This document shows positions 25,684 through 35,275 of a stretch of DNA of 64,000 nucleotides, one piece after another (the first letter of the stretch is position 1; each line of letters starts with the position of its first letter). The DNA comes from Loktanella sp. D2R18. Lineage in GTDB: Bacteria; Pseudomonadota; Alphaproteobacteria; Rhodobacterales; Rhodobacteraceae. The DNA lies in contig NZ_QOCG01000030.1 in assembly GCF_003318235.1 (NCBI RefSeq), positions 413,389-477,388 of the forward strand. Direction: 5' to 3'. The position numbers were made by a program, and so were the translations under genes. The notes beneath the pieces are model-generated. The model had not been told where the DNA came from and did not search any database. It saw only the letters and a list, made by a program, of their open reading frames with translations.

Positions 25684-27161
25684 CAGCCCTGCCCGTCCAG
25701 AATTTCGCGCAGCTTGGCGACTAATTGATCACGCGGCACTTCGTATTGGCTTGGACGGTCTTTCCATTCTTCAAGGGTTGCGTTCTTGGCGATTTCAGCA
25801 CCAAGGATCAGGTCTTTGATCTGCACCATGCCCGCATCAAATTCATCGCCGCCCGCGATCACCGCAGCGGGTGAATTGCGTTTATCGGCGTATTTCAACT
25901 GGTTGCCGAAATTCTTTGGGTTGCCCAGATAAACCTCGGCCCGGATACCCGCATTGCGCAGCTCCGCCACCATGCCCTGATAATCAGCCATGCACGCGCG
26001 ATCCATCACGGTCACAACGACCGGACCGTCCATCGTTTTATCAAGCCGCCCTTTTGCATGCAGCGCCGCCAACAGCCGGTCCACACCGATAGATACGCCC
26101 GTTGCAGGGACTTCTTGACCCGTGAAACGCTTCACCAGATCATCATAACGCCCACCCCCCGCAACAGAGCCAAAGTTGCGCGGCCGCCCTTTGTCATCAA
26201 GCACTTCGAACGTCAATTCAGCCTCAAACACAGGGCCGGTGTAATAGCCAAGGCCACGGACAACCGATGGATCAATCTCAATCCGGTCTGCATTATAGCC
26301 CCCCGCATCAAGCAGTTCCGCCATCGTTTCCAGCTCAGCCACGCCATCGGCACCAACCTGAGACCCGGACACCAATTCGCGCAACCGTGCAACTGTTGCA
26401 GGCCCGTTGGCGCGTTTAGCATCCATAAAGCCCATGACGATCTCGGCCTGCTCATTGCCAAGCCCGGCGCCCTTGGTGAAATCACCGGACGCATCTTTGC
26501 GCCCTTCGCCAAGTAACGCGCGCACACCGTCAACGCCAAGACGGTCTAACTTATCAATCGCGCGCAGTACAATGCCGCGCTCGGCCTCTTTGTCATCACC
26601 CAACAGGCCTGTGACATCCATCACGCCATTCAACACCTTGCGGTTATTGACACGCACAACATAGTCGCCGCGTGGAATGCCCACGACCTCTAGCGTATCT
26701 GACAGCATCGCGCAGATTTCGGCGTCGGCAGCCACGCTAGACGCGCCAACCGTATCCGCATCACATTGATAAAACTGACGGAACCGACCCGGACCGGGTT
26801 TCTCATTGCGCCATACTGGGCCCATCGCATAGCGACGGTAAGGCAAAGGCAGATCATTGCGATATTGCGCCGCGACGCGCGCCAATGGGGCGGTCAAATC
26901 ATAGCGCAGCGCCAGCCAGTCTTTGTCCTCTTCCCACGCAAACACACCTTCATTCGGGCGGTCGACATCAGGCAGAAATTTACCCAAGGCCTCGACCGTT
27001 TCCACAGCCGATGTTTCTAGCGCGTCAAACCCGTAACGATGATAAACTCCGGCAATCTTGGTTAGCATCTCGGTGCGTTGCGCCACCTCTGCACCAAAAT
27101 AATCGCGAAAACCCTTTGGGGTCTGCGCCTTAGGACGGGGTTGCTTCTTGACTTTAGCCAT
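25683..27161 (-). CDS. hisS: Histidyl-tRNA synthetase
   Basis: A 492-residue class II synthetase. Motif 1 to 2 includes [20 protein letters not shown] and a [21 protein letters not shown] segment that binds ATP. The histidine-specific motif is [11 protein letters not shown], and [12 protein letters not shown] is motif 3-like. The ATG giving [20 protein letters not shown] is preferred. A GTG six codons earlier is possible. It is somewhat longer than E. coli HisS, as usual in alphaproteobacteria, and leads the hisS-hisZ-hisG unit. Confidence 0.94.
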   Translation of the reverse strand: MAKVKKQPRPKAQTPKGFRDYFGAEVAQRTEMLTKIAGVYHRYGFDALETSAVETVEALGKFLPDVDRPNEGVFAWEEDKDWLALRYDLTAPLARVAAQYRNDLPLPYRRYAMGPVWRNEKPGPGRFRQFYQCDADTVGASSVAADAEICAMLSDTLEVVGIPRGDYVVRVNNRKVLNGVMDVTGLLGDDKEAERGIVLRAIDKLDRLGVDGVRALLGEGRKDASGDFTKGAGLGNEQAEIVMGFMDAKRANGPATVARLRELVSGSQVGADGVAELETMAELLDAGGYNADRIEIDPSVVRGLGYYTGPVFEAELTFEVLDDKGRPRNFGSVAGGGRYDDLVKRFTGQEVPATGVSIGVDRLLAALHAKGRLDKTMDGPVVVTVMDRACMADYQGMVAELRNAGIRAEVYLGNPKNFGNQLKYADKRNSPAAVIAGGDEFDAGMVQIKDLILGAEIAKNATLEEWKDRPSQYEVPRDQLVAKLREILDGQG

Positions 27162-27325
27162 TTCGGATTCTGCCTTCACTGGTCATTGAGGCCGTTTAAC
27201 GCGCCAAAGTCTTAGGAGCAATGCAATCGCCAAAAATCGCGCAATATCTTCATATTTCTGTCAATTCACGCGTTGGTCTGCTGGCCCATCTATGCAGGGA
27301 AGATACATTGCGCTAGACGGTGAGA

Positions 27326-27529
27326 ATGACCGATATTACACATCTTGAAGAACAAATTGCGCATCTGACCCGCACGGTCGATGACCTGTCCGACATCGTC
27401 GCGCGGCAAGAAACGGCGCTTGCGCTCGCGAGCCGGCGTCTTGCGATGTTGATGGAGCGCGAAGCATCGCGTGAATTGGACGGCGGCGGCACTGTCCCGC
27501 TCGCAGACCAGCGCCCGCCGCATTGGTAG
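27326..27529 (+). CDS. slyX: SlyX family protein
   Basis: A small protein of about 67 residues, largely one coiled coil (HLEEQIAHLTRTVDDLSDIV..), ending in the SlyX hallmark D-Q-R-P-P-H-W. Function is unknown beyond an early link to lysis phenotypes in E. coli. A GTG two codons before the ATG is also possible. It converges with the Hint-domain gene, with one base between stops. Confidence 0.85.
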   Translation: MTDITHLEEQIAHLTRTVDDLSDIVARQETALALASRRLAMLMEREASRELDGGGTVPLADQRPPHW

Positions 27530-27530
27530 A

Positions 27531-28637
27531 TTAGTCGGTTTTCTGCACCATTACCCTAGCCTCGGTCGATTTTATCGTCATCCGCGCTAACGGACCAAAA
27601 CCCGTGATGTCATGTTCTAGTTCCGGAAACAGTGTGAAGATTTCTGCGCGCTGCTCTGCGCCCATACCCTCAAGACCGACATGCCCCGGATGAAAGCTCT
27701 CGCATGGCGCGTCGCTGGCGTAAACGACTTCATGTTGATCAAACATGATGTGGTAATATGTAATCTCACCACCTTCGCGGCGCGTGATTGAACGATCATT
27801 TACCAGATGTTTTGCCGCCACAAGAACTTCGGGCTCCCCAAATAGTAATTCAGCCTGCCATCCTTGCACCAAAACGCGGTGTTGCGGCGATAGTATAAGC
27901 GCCCTCGAATTGCCCAATACGTCTTTGGAAATATGAATCGGAGCAAATTTTCCAACCGCCGCGACCGTGCGCGACCCGACCCAGCGGATAGGTTGAAAAC
28001 CATTGTCCATCGTCTGCACGAGATCGGATGGCCTCAGATCCTGAACCGCGACCTGTCCACGGTCAGTTTCGATCAATGTATCATGTGCAAAGCAAACGAC
28101 GTCGCCGGAAAGGTCGCCAACGCCAATGACCCCTGAACTCACCCCACTGGTAGAGCTTCCGCCCATCAGGACAAAGACCTGCACAACAGGCGTATCAAAT
28201 GTGACCGTGAGAGAATCCGCTGCTCCCGGCCCTTCGACACCAGTGCTGTTATTGCCATTAGCCTCAACGGTATACTGATTGACAATATCGTGGGTCGTAC
28301 TCAGATTCGAAAATGTGGGTGCGACCAAATTTCCATCAGCGTCGATCCCATAGATTATCACTTGGTCATCCCAAGTATCGCCAGAGTCTAGATCGAGGAT
28401 TTCAAAACTCAGGTCATCAACGGCCCGATCAGTAAAATCTAATCGCACACCGTTCAGTTCGCCCGCCGGAATTTGGCTAGATTGAATATACCCACCAAAG
28501 CCATTGCTGTAGCTTGATCCAGACGTCCCAGAAGTTGCAACATTCGTGGACGTAAACGTCGTGCTATTTGCACCATCGTTGATTGTGGTGGTACCGTTCG
28601 GACTAGAAAACGTTGTCCAATCGAACAAAAATGGCAT
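27531..28637 (-). CDS. Hint-domain (Hedgehog/intein-like) protein
   Basis: A 368-residue protein. Residues 1-180 form a Ser/Thr/Gly-rich, Asp-containing beta-type domain of extracellular look. A Hint_2 domain starts at Cys182 (VVCFAHDTLIETDRGQVAVQ), followed by VQDLRPSDLVQTMDNGFQPI and a HRVLV block typical of Hint modules. Such proteins are abundant in Rhodobacteraceae. The Cys suggests autoprocessing at the GDVVC junction, which would release the N-terminal part, but no extein or C-terminal Asn splice residue is seen. No classical signal peptide, so type I export is a guess. Confidence 0.82.
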   Translation of the reverse strand: MPFLFDWTTFSSPNGTTTINDGANSTTFTSTNVATSGTSGSSYSNGFGGYIQSSQIPAGELNGVRLDFTDRAVDDLSFEILDLDSGDTWDDQVIIYGIDADGNLVAPTFSNLSTTHDIVNQYTVEANGNNSTGVEGPGAADSLTVTFDTPVVQVFVLMGGSSTSGVSSGVIGVGDLSGDVVCFAHDTLIETDRGQVAVQDLRPSDLVQTMDNGFQPIRWVGSRTVAAVGKFAPIHISKDVLGNSRALILSPQHRVLVQGWQAELLFGEPEVLVAAKHLVNDRSITRREGGEITYYHIMFDQHEVVYASDAPCESFHPGHVGLEGMGAEQRAEIFTLFPELEHDITGFGPLARMTIKSTEARVMVQKTD

Positions 28638-28781
28638 GATAGGCCCTATTCAACTTGTTTCACTAGCAAAGAAATTTTTCTATCGGTTGCCCAGCCTAAG
28701 CGAAAACCCCTAAACTTCCGTAAACTAGACAAAAGGATAGGGGTTTGCGCGCCTGTGCACTCACATACAAAGGGCCTCATC

Positions 28782-29081
28782 ATGGCAATCGTGACGCTAC
28801 CTGAACAAACCGCCAAGCGGCTTTCCGATCGAATTTCGGCGCTTGACCCAGAGCTCGAACACAGGGTGTTTGCAGCCTCAGATATTGTGATGGGGATCGC
28901 ATTTACTGAAAGGGACACAGCGGAATTTAAAGGCGAAACGGGTGTCGCCTTGATACTCGCTGTTAAAGAGCTTGCCGGGTTGACCAAGGCGATCCCCGAA
29001 TTCGAAGATGGGCAGCGCAACTATTGTATTATTAAAAACACGCGCGCCGTTGCCCGGCTTGATCCGTTTTTCGCAATTTAG
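28782..29081 (+). CDS. Conserved-looking hypothetical protein
   Basis: A 99-residue soluble protein (MAIVTLPEQTAKRLSDRISA, helical, acidic). No family recognised. The ATG at 28782 lies 8 bases after a GGGCC that is a poor ribosome site. A GTG at 28755 is also in frame. It converges on dnaE with a 4-base overlap of stop codons, which argues for a real, tightly packed gene. Confidence 0.6.
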   Translation: MAIVTLPEQTAKRLSDRISALDPELEHRVFAASDIVMGIAFTERDTAEFKGETGVALILAVKELAGLTKAIPEFEDGQRNYCIIKNTRAVARLDPFFAI

Positions 29082-32000
29082 GCATCCTCGACTTCGATCA
29101 CCCCGTCGAGGCTACGCAACGCGCCTTTGATTTGCGGGTTTACGGGAAATTCGTCGCCAAGATCCAATTCAACCTCGCCCGGTAAATCTGGGTGCATCAG
29201 ATTGAAAAATACCGGACCACGTCCCGCGCGCACATTGTCTTTGGCGGCATTGGCAAGGATGGTCGCCACGGATTTAATCGCATCGGGCGTATCGATAAAC
29301 ACGCGTAGCGCCGCCCCACCCGCATCGGCGACCACATTGTCAATTGGTGCTACGGATCGCCCTAGCAATTTCAACTGGTCGCTTTCCATCGTGGCTTCGC
29401 AGGACAAAACGACTTGGCTGCCGGTTTCCAGATAATCGCGCGCGGCCTCAAGCGTATCTGAGAACAGCGTGACCTCATATTGGCCTGTTGGATCAGATAG
29501 TTGTGCGAAAGCAAAGCGGTTGCCACGTGCGGATTTACGTTCTTGGCGACCCGACACAGTCCCCGCCATTTTGACAACGCAGGCCCCGCGTTCGGCTTTG
29601 GCAGTCACCTCGTCCAGGGTTAGGACCTGTTTGCGTTTCAGCGCGCCCATATAATCGTCCAATGGGTGGCCAGACAGGTAAAATCCAATTGCCTTAAACT
29701 CTTCGGCTAACCGCTCAGCTGGCAACCAATCGTCCCCGCCCGCAAGCCGCGGCTCGGGCAGATCATCACCGGCTTCGCCAAACAACGACACTTGGTTTGA
29801 TGATTTTTGATCGTGGATCGCGGCGGAATATCCCGATAGCGCATCAAGGCTCATCATGACCCGGCGGCGGTTGCGGTCAAGCACGTCCAACGCCCCTGCC
29901 CGCGCCAACATTTCCAGCGGACGTTTACCCACACGTTTCAAATCAACGCGGCGCGCAAAATCAAACAAGTTCACAAATTCCGCATCACCGCGCCCGTCCA
30001 CGATCAGCTTCATCGCTTCAACGCCCACGTTTTTCAACGCGCCCAGCGCATAGACCAATTTGCCCTCATGCACATCAAAGGTCGCTTGTGATCGGTTCAC
30101 ACACGGCGGGGTATATTCCAGCCCCAGTCCTTTTTTAACCTCTTGAAAATAAACACCCAATTTATCAGTCAGGTGAATATCACAGTTCATCACCCCGGCC
30201 ATAAATTCAACCGGGTGGTTCGCCTTTAGCCAAGCCGTTTGATAAGATACCACCGCATAGGCTGCCGCGTGTGATTTGTTGAATCCGTAGTTCGCGAATT
30301 TCTCAAGAAGGTCAAAAACCTCTGACGCCTTTTTCTTATCAACGCCATTTTCCATCGCCCCTTTTTCGAATTTGGGGCGTTCTTTGGCCATTTCCTCGGC
30401 GATCTTTTTACCCATCGCACGGCGCAACAAATCCGCACCGCCAAGGCTATAGCCCGCCATGACCTGCGCGATTTGCATCACCTGTTCTTGGTAAACGATG
30501 ATGCCTTGGGTCTCCGCAAGCAGGTGATCGATGGATTCATGCACCGATTCAATCTCGCGTTGGCCATTCTTGACCTCGCAATAAGTCGGGATGTTTTCCA
30601 TCGGGCCGGGACGATACAGCGCCACCAACGCAACAATATCTTCGATACAAGTTGGTTTCATGCGCTTAAGCGCATCCATCATGCCGCTGGATTCCACCTG
30701 AAACACGGCGACCGTTTTCGCGCTGGCATAAAGCTTATATGACGCCTCATCATCCAGCGGGATCGCCCCGATGTCATATTCAAACCCGGCGGGCGGCTGG
30801 TAAAGCTCTTTCCCGTCAGCGGCAACATTCAACGGGCGCCCAGTCTTTTTGACCAGCTCAACCGCGTTTTGAATGACGGTTAGGGTTTTCAATCCCAAAA
30901 AGTCGAATTTGACCAATCCCGCTTGTTCAACCCATTTCATGTTGAACTGGGTGGCTGGCATATCGGATCGTGGGTCTTGATACAGCGGGACCAATTCGTC
31001 CAACGGACGGTCCCCAATCACAACACCCGCCGCGTGGGTTGACGCGTTGCGCAACAGCCCTTCAACCTGCTGGGCGTATGTCAAAAGCCGATCCACGACT
31101 TCTTCGTTCTTCGCCTCTTCGCGCAGGCGCGGCTCGTCCGCGAGCGCCTTTTCAATCGATACGGGCTTAACGCCCTCAACTGGGATCATCTTGGACAGGC
31201 GATCCACCTGCCCATAGGACATCTGCAAAACCCGGCCCACATCGCGCACGGCGGCCTTGGACAAAAGTGCACCAAAGGTGATGATCTGTCCGACCTTATC
31301 ACGGCCATACTTTTCTTGAACATACCGAATGACTTCTTCGCGGCGATCCATGCAAAAGTCGATATCAAAATCGGGCATGGACACACGTTCTGGGTTCAAG
31401 AACCGCTCAAACAGCAACGAATACCGGAGCGGATCAAGATCGGTGATCAGAAGCGCATAGGCCACCAAAGACCCCGCACCAGACCCCCGGCCCGGCCCAA
31501 CCGGAATACCGTTATCCTTGGACCATTTGATAAAGTCAGCAACGATCAAGAAATAGCCGGGGAACCCCATGCCTTCGATAATGCCCAGCTCAAATTCAAG
31601 CCGCTTTTCGTATTCCGCAACCTCTGCTGCATGCGGGATAATGGCGAGACGCGCCTTCAGCCCCTCTTCGGCCTGACGCCGCAATTCTGCGACCTCATCA
31701 TCCGCAAATTTCGGCAAGATCGGGTCGCGTTTATAGGTCTTGAACGCGCAACGTTTGGCGATCTCGACGGTATTTTCGATCGCCTCTGGCAGATCTGCAA
31801 ACAGCGTCACCATTTCTTGCGGCGATTTGAAATAGTGTTGTGGGGTCAGGCGGCGGCGCGGCTCTTGCTGATCCACATAGGCCCCATCGGAAATACACAA
31901 AAGCGCGTCATGGGCCTCAAACAAATCCGTCTTAGGGAAATACACATCATTGGTCGCGACCAACGGCAGGTTCTTGGCATAGGCCATTTCAACATGACCG

Positions 32001-32578
32001 CGCTCTGAAAGGCGCTCTGCCTCGGGCAAGCCGCCATCAATTGGATGACGCTGTAACTCAACATAAAGCCGGTCCGGATAGATCGCGGCCAAACGGTCCA
32101 TCAAAATCTCAGCCTTGGGGCGCTGCCCCTGGCGCAGCAACCGGCCAACGGGGCCATCAGGCCCACCGGACAGACAAATCAGCCCGTCGTGATACTGCGT
32201 CAAATCATCCAGCGTGACCTGCGGCAACTGCCCATCCGCATCCAAATATTCACATGAATTGAGCTTCATAAGGTTCATGTAGCCCGCTTCAGTCTGGGCA
32301 AGCAGCACAATCGGCGCAGGGTCTTCGGGGCGTTTGCCGGGATCAGGCGTGGTATACCGCAGATCAACCTGACAGCCGATAATCGGCTGGATGCCAGCCT
32401 TTGACGCGCCCTCAGAAAACTCGAGCGCGCAAAACATATTGTTGCGATCCGTAACCGCAACGGCAGGCATTCCCATCGCCGCGGCCATGCCGGGCAGCTT
32501 TTTCACCGGAACCGCCCCCTCAAGAAGGGAATATTCCGTATGAACGCGCAGGTGAATGAATCGAGGATCAGTTGTCAT
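29078..32578 (-). CDS. dnaE: DNA polymerase III alpha subunit
   Basis: A 1166-residue replicative polymerase. The N-terminal PHP domain starts FIHLRVHTEYSLLEGA. The catalytic centre includes the MPDFDIDFC Asp triad and GPGRGSGAGSLVAYAL. A helix-hairpin-helix and an OB-fold (about 1000-1080) follow. QVSLFG at about residue 930 matches the beta-clamp-binding motif. It is the chromosomal DnaE1 type, full length. It stands alone, convergent with the small gene at its 3' end. Confidence 0.95.
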   Translation of the reverse strand: MTTDPRFIHLRVHTEYSLLEGAVPVKKLPGMAAAMGMPAVAVTDRNNMFCALEFSEGASKAGIQPIIGCQVDLRYTTPDPGKRPEDPAPIVLLAQTEAGYMNLMKLNSCEYLDADGQLPQVTLDDLTQYHDGLICLSGGPDGPVGRLLRQGQRPKAEILMDRLAAIYPDRLYVELQRHPIDGGLPEAERLSERGHVEMAYAKNLPLVATNDVYFPKTDLFEAHDALLCISDGAYVDQQEPRRRLTPQHYFKSPQEMVTLFADLPEAIENTVEIAKRCAFKTYKRDPILPKFADDEVAELRRQAEEGLKARLAIIPHAAEVAEYEKRLEFELGIIEGMGFPGYFLIVADFIKWSKDNGIPVGPGRGSGAGSLVAYALLITDLDPLRYSLLFERFLNPERVSMPDFDIDFCMDRREEVIRYVQEKYGRDKVGQIITFGALLSKAAVRDVGRVLQMSYGQVDRLSKMIPVEGVKPVSIEKALADEPRLREEAKNEEVVDRLLTYAQQVEGLLRNASTHAAGVVIGDRPLDELVPLYQDPRSDMPATQFNMKWVEQAGLVKFDFLGLKTLTVIQNAVELVKKTGRPLNVAADGKELYQPPAGFEYDIGAIPLDDEASYKLYASAKTVAVFQVESSGMMDALKRMKPTCIEDIVALVALYRPGPMENIPTYCEVKNGQREIESVHESIDHLLAETQGIIVYQEQVMQIAQVMAGYSLGGADLLRRAMGKKIAEEMAKERPKFEKGAMENGVDKKKASEVFDLLEKFANYGFNKSHAAAYAVVSYQTAWLKANHPVEFMAGVMNCDIHLTDKLGVYFQEVKKGLGLEYTPPCVNRSQATFDVHEGKLVYALGALKNVGVEAMKLIVDGRGDAEFVNLFDFARRVDLKRVGKRPLEMLARAGALDVLDRNRRRVMMSLDALSGYSAAIHDQKSSNQVSLFGEAGDDLPEPRLAGGDDWLPAERLAEEFKAIGFYLSGHPLDDYMGALKRKQVLTLDEVTAKAERGACVVKMAGTVSGRQERKSARGNRFAFAQLSDPTGQYEVTLFSDTLEAARDYLETGSQVVLSCEATMESDQLKLLGRSVAPIDNVVADAGGAALRVFIDTPDAIKSVATILANAAKDNVRAGRGPVFFNLMHPDLPGEVELDLGDEFPVNPQIKGALRSLDGVIEVEDA

Positions 32579-32808
32579 GCGCCCAAACTATCTGAAGGCG
32601 GGGCGGGTACAAGGTGGCAATGGCCGCTAAGCGGACAGAGTAGGCATCATCGCACCTACCATAATCGCTAGACATTTCACTAGTGTCGTGATTTATTCGT
32701 GTTGTTCGCTGAGCTTCATCTCGGACGGAAATTTTCTCTAGGCGTAGACAATTTTAATGTGGCCATTCCCGTGCTGCGTGATTTCCCTACGCTCGGGAAG
32801 ATCGTTTC

Positions 32809-33318
32809 ATGACAAATAGAGACCTAAGACCTGATTGCGCAAACTGCGCATCTCTTTGCTGTATCGCGTTTGAATTTGAGAAATCTGAAAGCTTTGCAAT
32901 CGACAAAAAATCAGGCGAGCCTTGCCCCAATCTGAATTCTTGCGGCAGGTGTTCTATCTACGATGAACGCGAAGAGTTTGGCTTCTCTGGTTGTGTGGGG
33001 TTTAATTGTTACGGTGCCGGGCAACGCGTGACGCAAGACCTGTTTGAAGGCCAAAACTGGCAAAACGACGCCCGGCTGCGTGCCCCAATGGCCCATCTCC
33101 TTATTGCTGCGCGTCGGGCACATGAAGCGTTGCAGCTTCTTCATTGGGTTCTTGACACGGGCCTACCCACCAAACAACAACAGCAAGCAGCAGAATTGGC
33201 TGAGAAGTTGGAAGAGCGCATCATAACTGAAGAGGAGTTTCTTTACCTCGCGGGCGCGGCTAAAAAATTGCTAGGATCATTTCGTAGCAATTTTTTTAAT
33301 CAGCGGGGCTCTAGATAA
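32809..33318 (+). CDS. Cys-cluster (CxxCxxxCC, YkgJ-like) metal-binding protein
   Basis: A 169-residue protein with nine cysteines in its first 67 residues (10, 13, 17, 18, 39, 45, 48, 62, 67), arranged as C-x2-C-x3-CC, then C, C-x2-C and C-x4-C. The SFAIDK..G.PCPNL and GFSGCVGFNCYGAGQ segments recall the zinc/iron-chelating N-terminus found in some pentapeptide-repeat proteins, but no pentapeptide repeats follow. Residues 70-165 are mainly helical. It probably binds Zn or an Fe-S cluster. Partner unknown. Confidence 0.72.
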   Translation: MTNRDLRPDCANCASLCCIAFEFEKSESFAIDKKSGEPCPNLNSCGRCSIYDEREEFGFSGCVGFNCYGAGQRVTQDLFEGQNWQNDARLRAPMAHLLIAARRAHEALQLLHWVLDTGLPTKQQQQAAELAEKLEERIITEEEFLYLAGAAKKLLGSFRSNFFNQRGSR

Positions 33319-33329
33319 CGCGAGCCCCG
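33304..33329 (+). terminator. Stem-loop over the stop codon of the Cys-cluster gene
   Basis: CGGGGCTC (33304-33311) pairs exactly with GAGCCCCG (33322-33329) around a 10-base loop that contains the TAA stop. No U-run follows, so it may end or stabilise the transcript rather than act as a strong terminator. Confidence 0.45.
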
Positions 33330-33438
33330 TCGTGACCGCAAGATTAACGACTAATCTTTTAGGTGGGCGACATAGCGCCACGGTCGCCCCACCTCCTGCA
33401 TTGACGCCCCCTGCCGAAATCGCGAATATGACAGTCCG

Positions 33439-33738
33439 ATGACAGAGCAACTCAATTCATTTTTCGCGGCCATGTCCGATCCGACTCGTCGGGCGGTGAT
33501 TGAGCGGTTGGCCAGTGGCCCGGCGAGTGTCAGTGAATTGCACGCCCCACACGATATGGCTTTACCAACATTCATGCGCCATCTGGGCGTGCTCGAAAAA
33601 GCGGGGATTGTGCGATCGATCAAGAAGGGCCGCGTGCGGACCTGCCACCTCGCCTATGAACCTCTGATCGAAGCCCAAGGTTGGCTTGCGTGGCAGCGCC
33701 ACCTATGGGAACATAGGCCCGAAGCAGCACCACTTTAG
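33439..33738 (+). CDS. ArsR-family transcriptional regulator
   Basis: A 99-residue winged-helix protein: LNSFFAAMSDPTRRAVIERL, then a recognition helix LPTFMRHLGVLEKAGIV and a wing KKGRVRTCHL. No metal-binding ELCVCDL motif, so it is the non-metal subgroup often paired with an SRPBCC (AHSA1) gene. That partner is absent here. It lies 184 bases before xdhA, but nothing shows that it controls that operon. Confidence 0.82.
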   Translation: MTEQLNSFFAAMSDPTRRAVIERLASGPASVSELHAPHDMALPTFMRHLGVLEKAGIVRSIKKGRVRTCHLAYEPLIEAQGWLAWQRHLWEHRPEAAPL

Positions 33739-33922
33739 CCCGCCTCATGCGGCAACATCGCCTAAAAATTGATCATTTAGTTAAATATTTTGCAGTGCAC
33801 GGCATGTTTATCCTTGCCAAGACGCCATTGCATCGCTTTGATGGGTTGGGTTCCTAACGCGTCTACGCCGCATCGACGCATTGGGGTGCATTGCATATTT
33901 GGTAAGGCGGCAGGTTTACACT

Positions 33923-35275
33923 ATGGATGTCACGTTTCTTCTGAACGGGGAAACCGTGCAGGTTGATGCGGCACCGACGCAGACCCTGCTTGACTGGTTG
34001 CGCGTGGAACGCGGATTAAACGGCACCAAAGAAGGCTGCAACGAAGGCGACTGCGGTGCCTGTTCGGTTCTGGTGCGCGACGCGGGCGGCGACAAAGCCC
34101 TGAACGCCTGCATTCTGTTCATGCCCCAACTGCATGGGAAATCCGTGCGCACCGTCGAAGGTATCAGTGGCCCTGACGGCCAGTTGCACCCGGTCCAAGA
34201 CGCGATGATCAAACATCACGGATCGCAATGCGGCTTTTGCACCCCGGGGTTTATCGCCTCTATGGCCGCAGGCCACGCCCAAGGCCGCACTGATCATGAC
34301 GATGTGTTGGCGGGCAACCTGTGCCGCTGCACCGGTTACGCGCCGATCATTCGCGCAGCCAAAGCTGCTGAAGCAGCCCCCATACCAACATGGCTCGACG
34401 ATGACTTACCCGCTGTGCCCCCAGCCCCCTATGCTCCCCAAACGCTCGATGAACTGGCCACATGGTACGCCGCCAACTCGGATGCGACCCTGATCGCGGG
34501 GGCCACAGATGTGGGGCTTTGGGTGACCAAGCAATTGCGGGATCTGCCAAATGTGGCTTTCTTGAACCGTTGCGCGGAACTGCGGGCGATCAATATTGAT
34601 GAAGACATTCATATTGGCGCGGCCGTGACAATGACCGAGGTTCTGGCGCTTGCGCGTGACCACCATCCGCATTGGGCCGATATGATCCGCCGCTATGGAT
34701 CCGATCAGGTGCGCAATGCTGCGACGATTGGCGGGAACATCGCGAACGGGTCGCCCATCGGGGATAACCCGCCCGCGCTGATCGCTATGGGGGCCACGTT
34801 ACACCTGCGTCGCGGGGATGCGACCCGCGACATGGCCATCGAAGACTTTTTTATCGCATACGGCAAACAAGATCGCGCGCCGGGTGAACTGGTGACAGGG
34901 GTCACCATCCCCAAATCCGCGCCAGACCTGCGCTGCTACAAAATTTCGAAACGCTTTGACCAAGATATCTCTGCTGTCTGCGGCTGTTTCAATATCACGG
35001 TCACCGATGCCGTGGTGACAGACGCACGCATCGCCTTTGGTGGCATGGCAGGCACACCGCACCGCGCATCCAATGTTGAAGCCGCGCTTATTGGGCAGCC
35101 GTGGACGCAGACCACGATCGACACGGCGGTAACCGCATTTGCAGCTGATTATACGCCAATGTCTGATATGCGGGCATCGGCCACCTATCGCCTCGAGATC
35201 GCGCAAAATCTGCTGCGCCGCTATTTCGCGGACAGCAAGGGACAGGCCACCAACGTTTTAGAGGTGACCCCATGA
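33923..35275 (+). CDS. xdhA: Xanthine dehydrogenase, iron-sulfur/FAD subunit
   Basis: A 450-residue subunit. Plant-type [2Fe-2S] cysteines are Cys39, Cys44, Cys47 and Cys63. The second cluster uses Cys103, Cys106, Cys134 and Cys136. A CO-dehydrogenase-type FAD domain follows from about residue 185. It passes electrons from the Mo centre to NAD+ in hypoxanthine to xanthine to urate oxidation. The ATG at 33923 begins at the natural MDVTFLLNGE. The frame upstream to 33881 has no support. It overlaps xdhB by 4 bases. Confidence 0.93.
   Translation: MDVTFLLNGETVQVDAAPTQTLLDWLRVERGLNGTKEGCNEGDCGACSVLVRDAGGDKALNACILFMPQLHGKSVRTVEGISGPDGQLHPVQDAMIKHHGSQCGFCTPGFIASMAAGHAQGRTDHDDVLAGNLCRCTGYAPIIRAAKAAEAAPIPTWLDDDLPAVPPAPYAPQTLDELATWYAANSDATLIAGATDVGLWVTKQLRDLPNVAFLNRCAELRAINIDEDIHIGAAVTMTEVLALARDHHPHWADMIRRYGSDQVRNAATIGGNIANGSPIGDNPPALIAMGATLHLRRGDATRDMAIEDFFIAYGKQDRAPGELVTGVTIPKSAPDLRCYKISKRFDQDISAVCGCFNITVTDAVVTDARIAFGGMAGTPHRASNVEAALIGQPWTQTTIDTAVTAFAADYTPMSDMRASATYRLEIAQNLLRRYFADSKGQATNVLEVTP

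Noticed and set aside
31316..32008. 230-codon open frame antisense to dnaE
   Set aside because: Shadow frame in a codon-biased gene; the dnaE motifs on the other strand are decisive.
33439..33738. ArsR-type regulator as the controller of the xdh operon
   Set aside because: No binding site or conserved linkage is visible; adjacency alone is not enough, so only the family call is kept.
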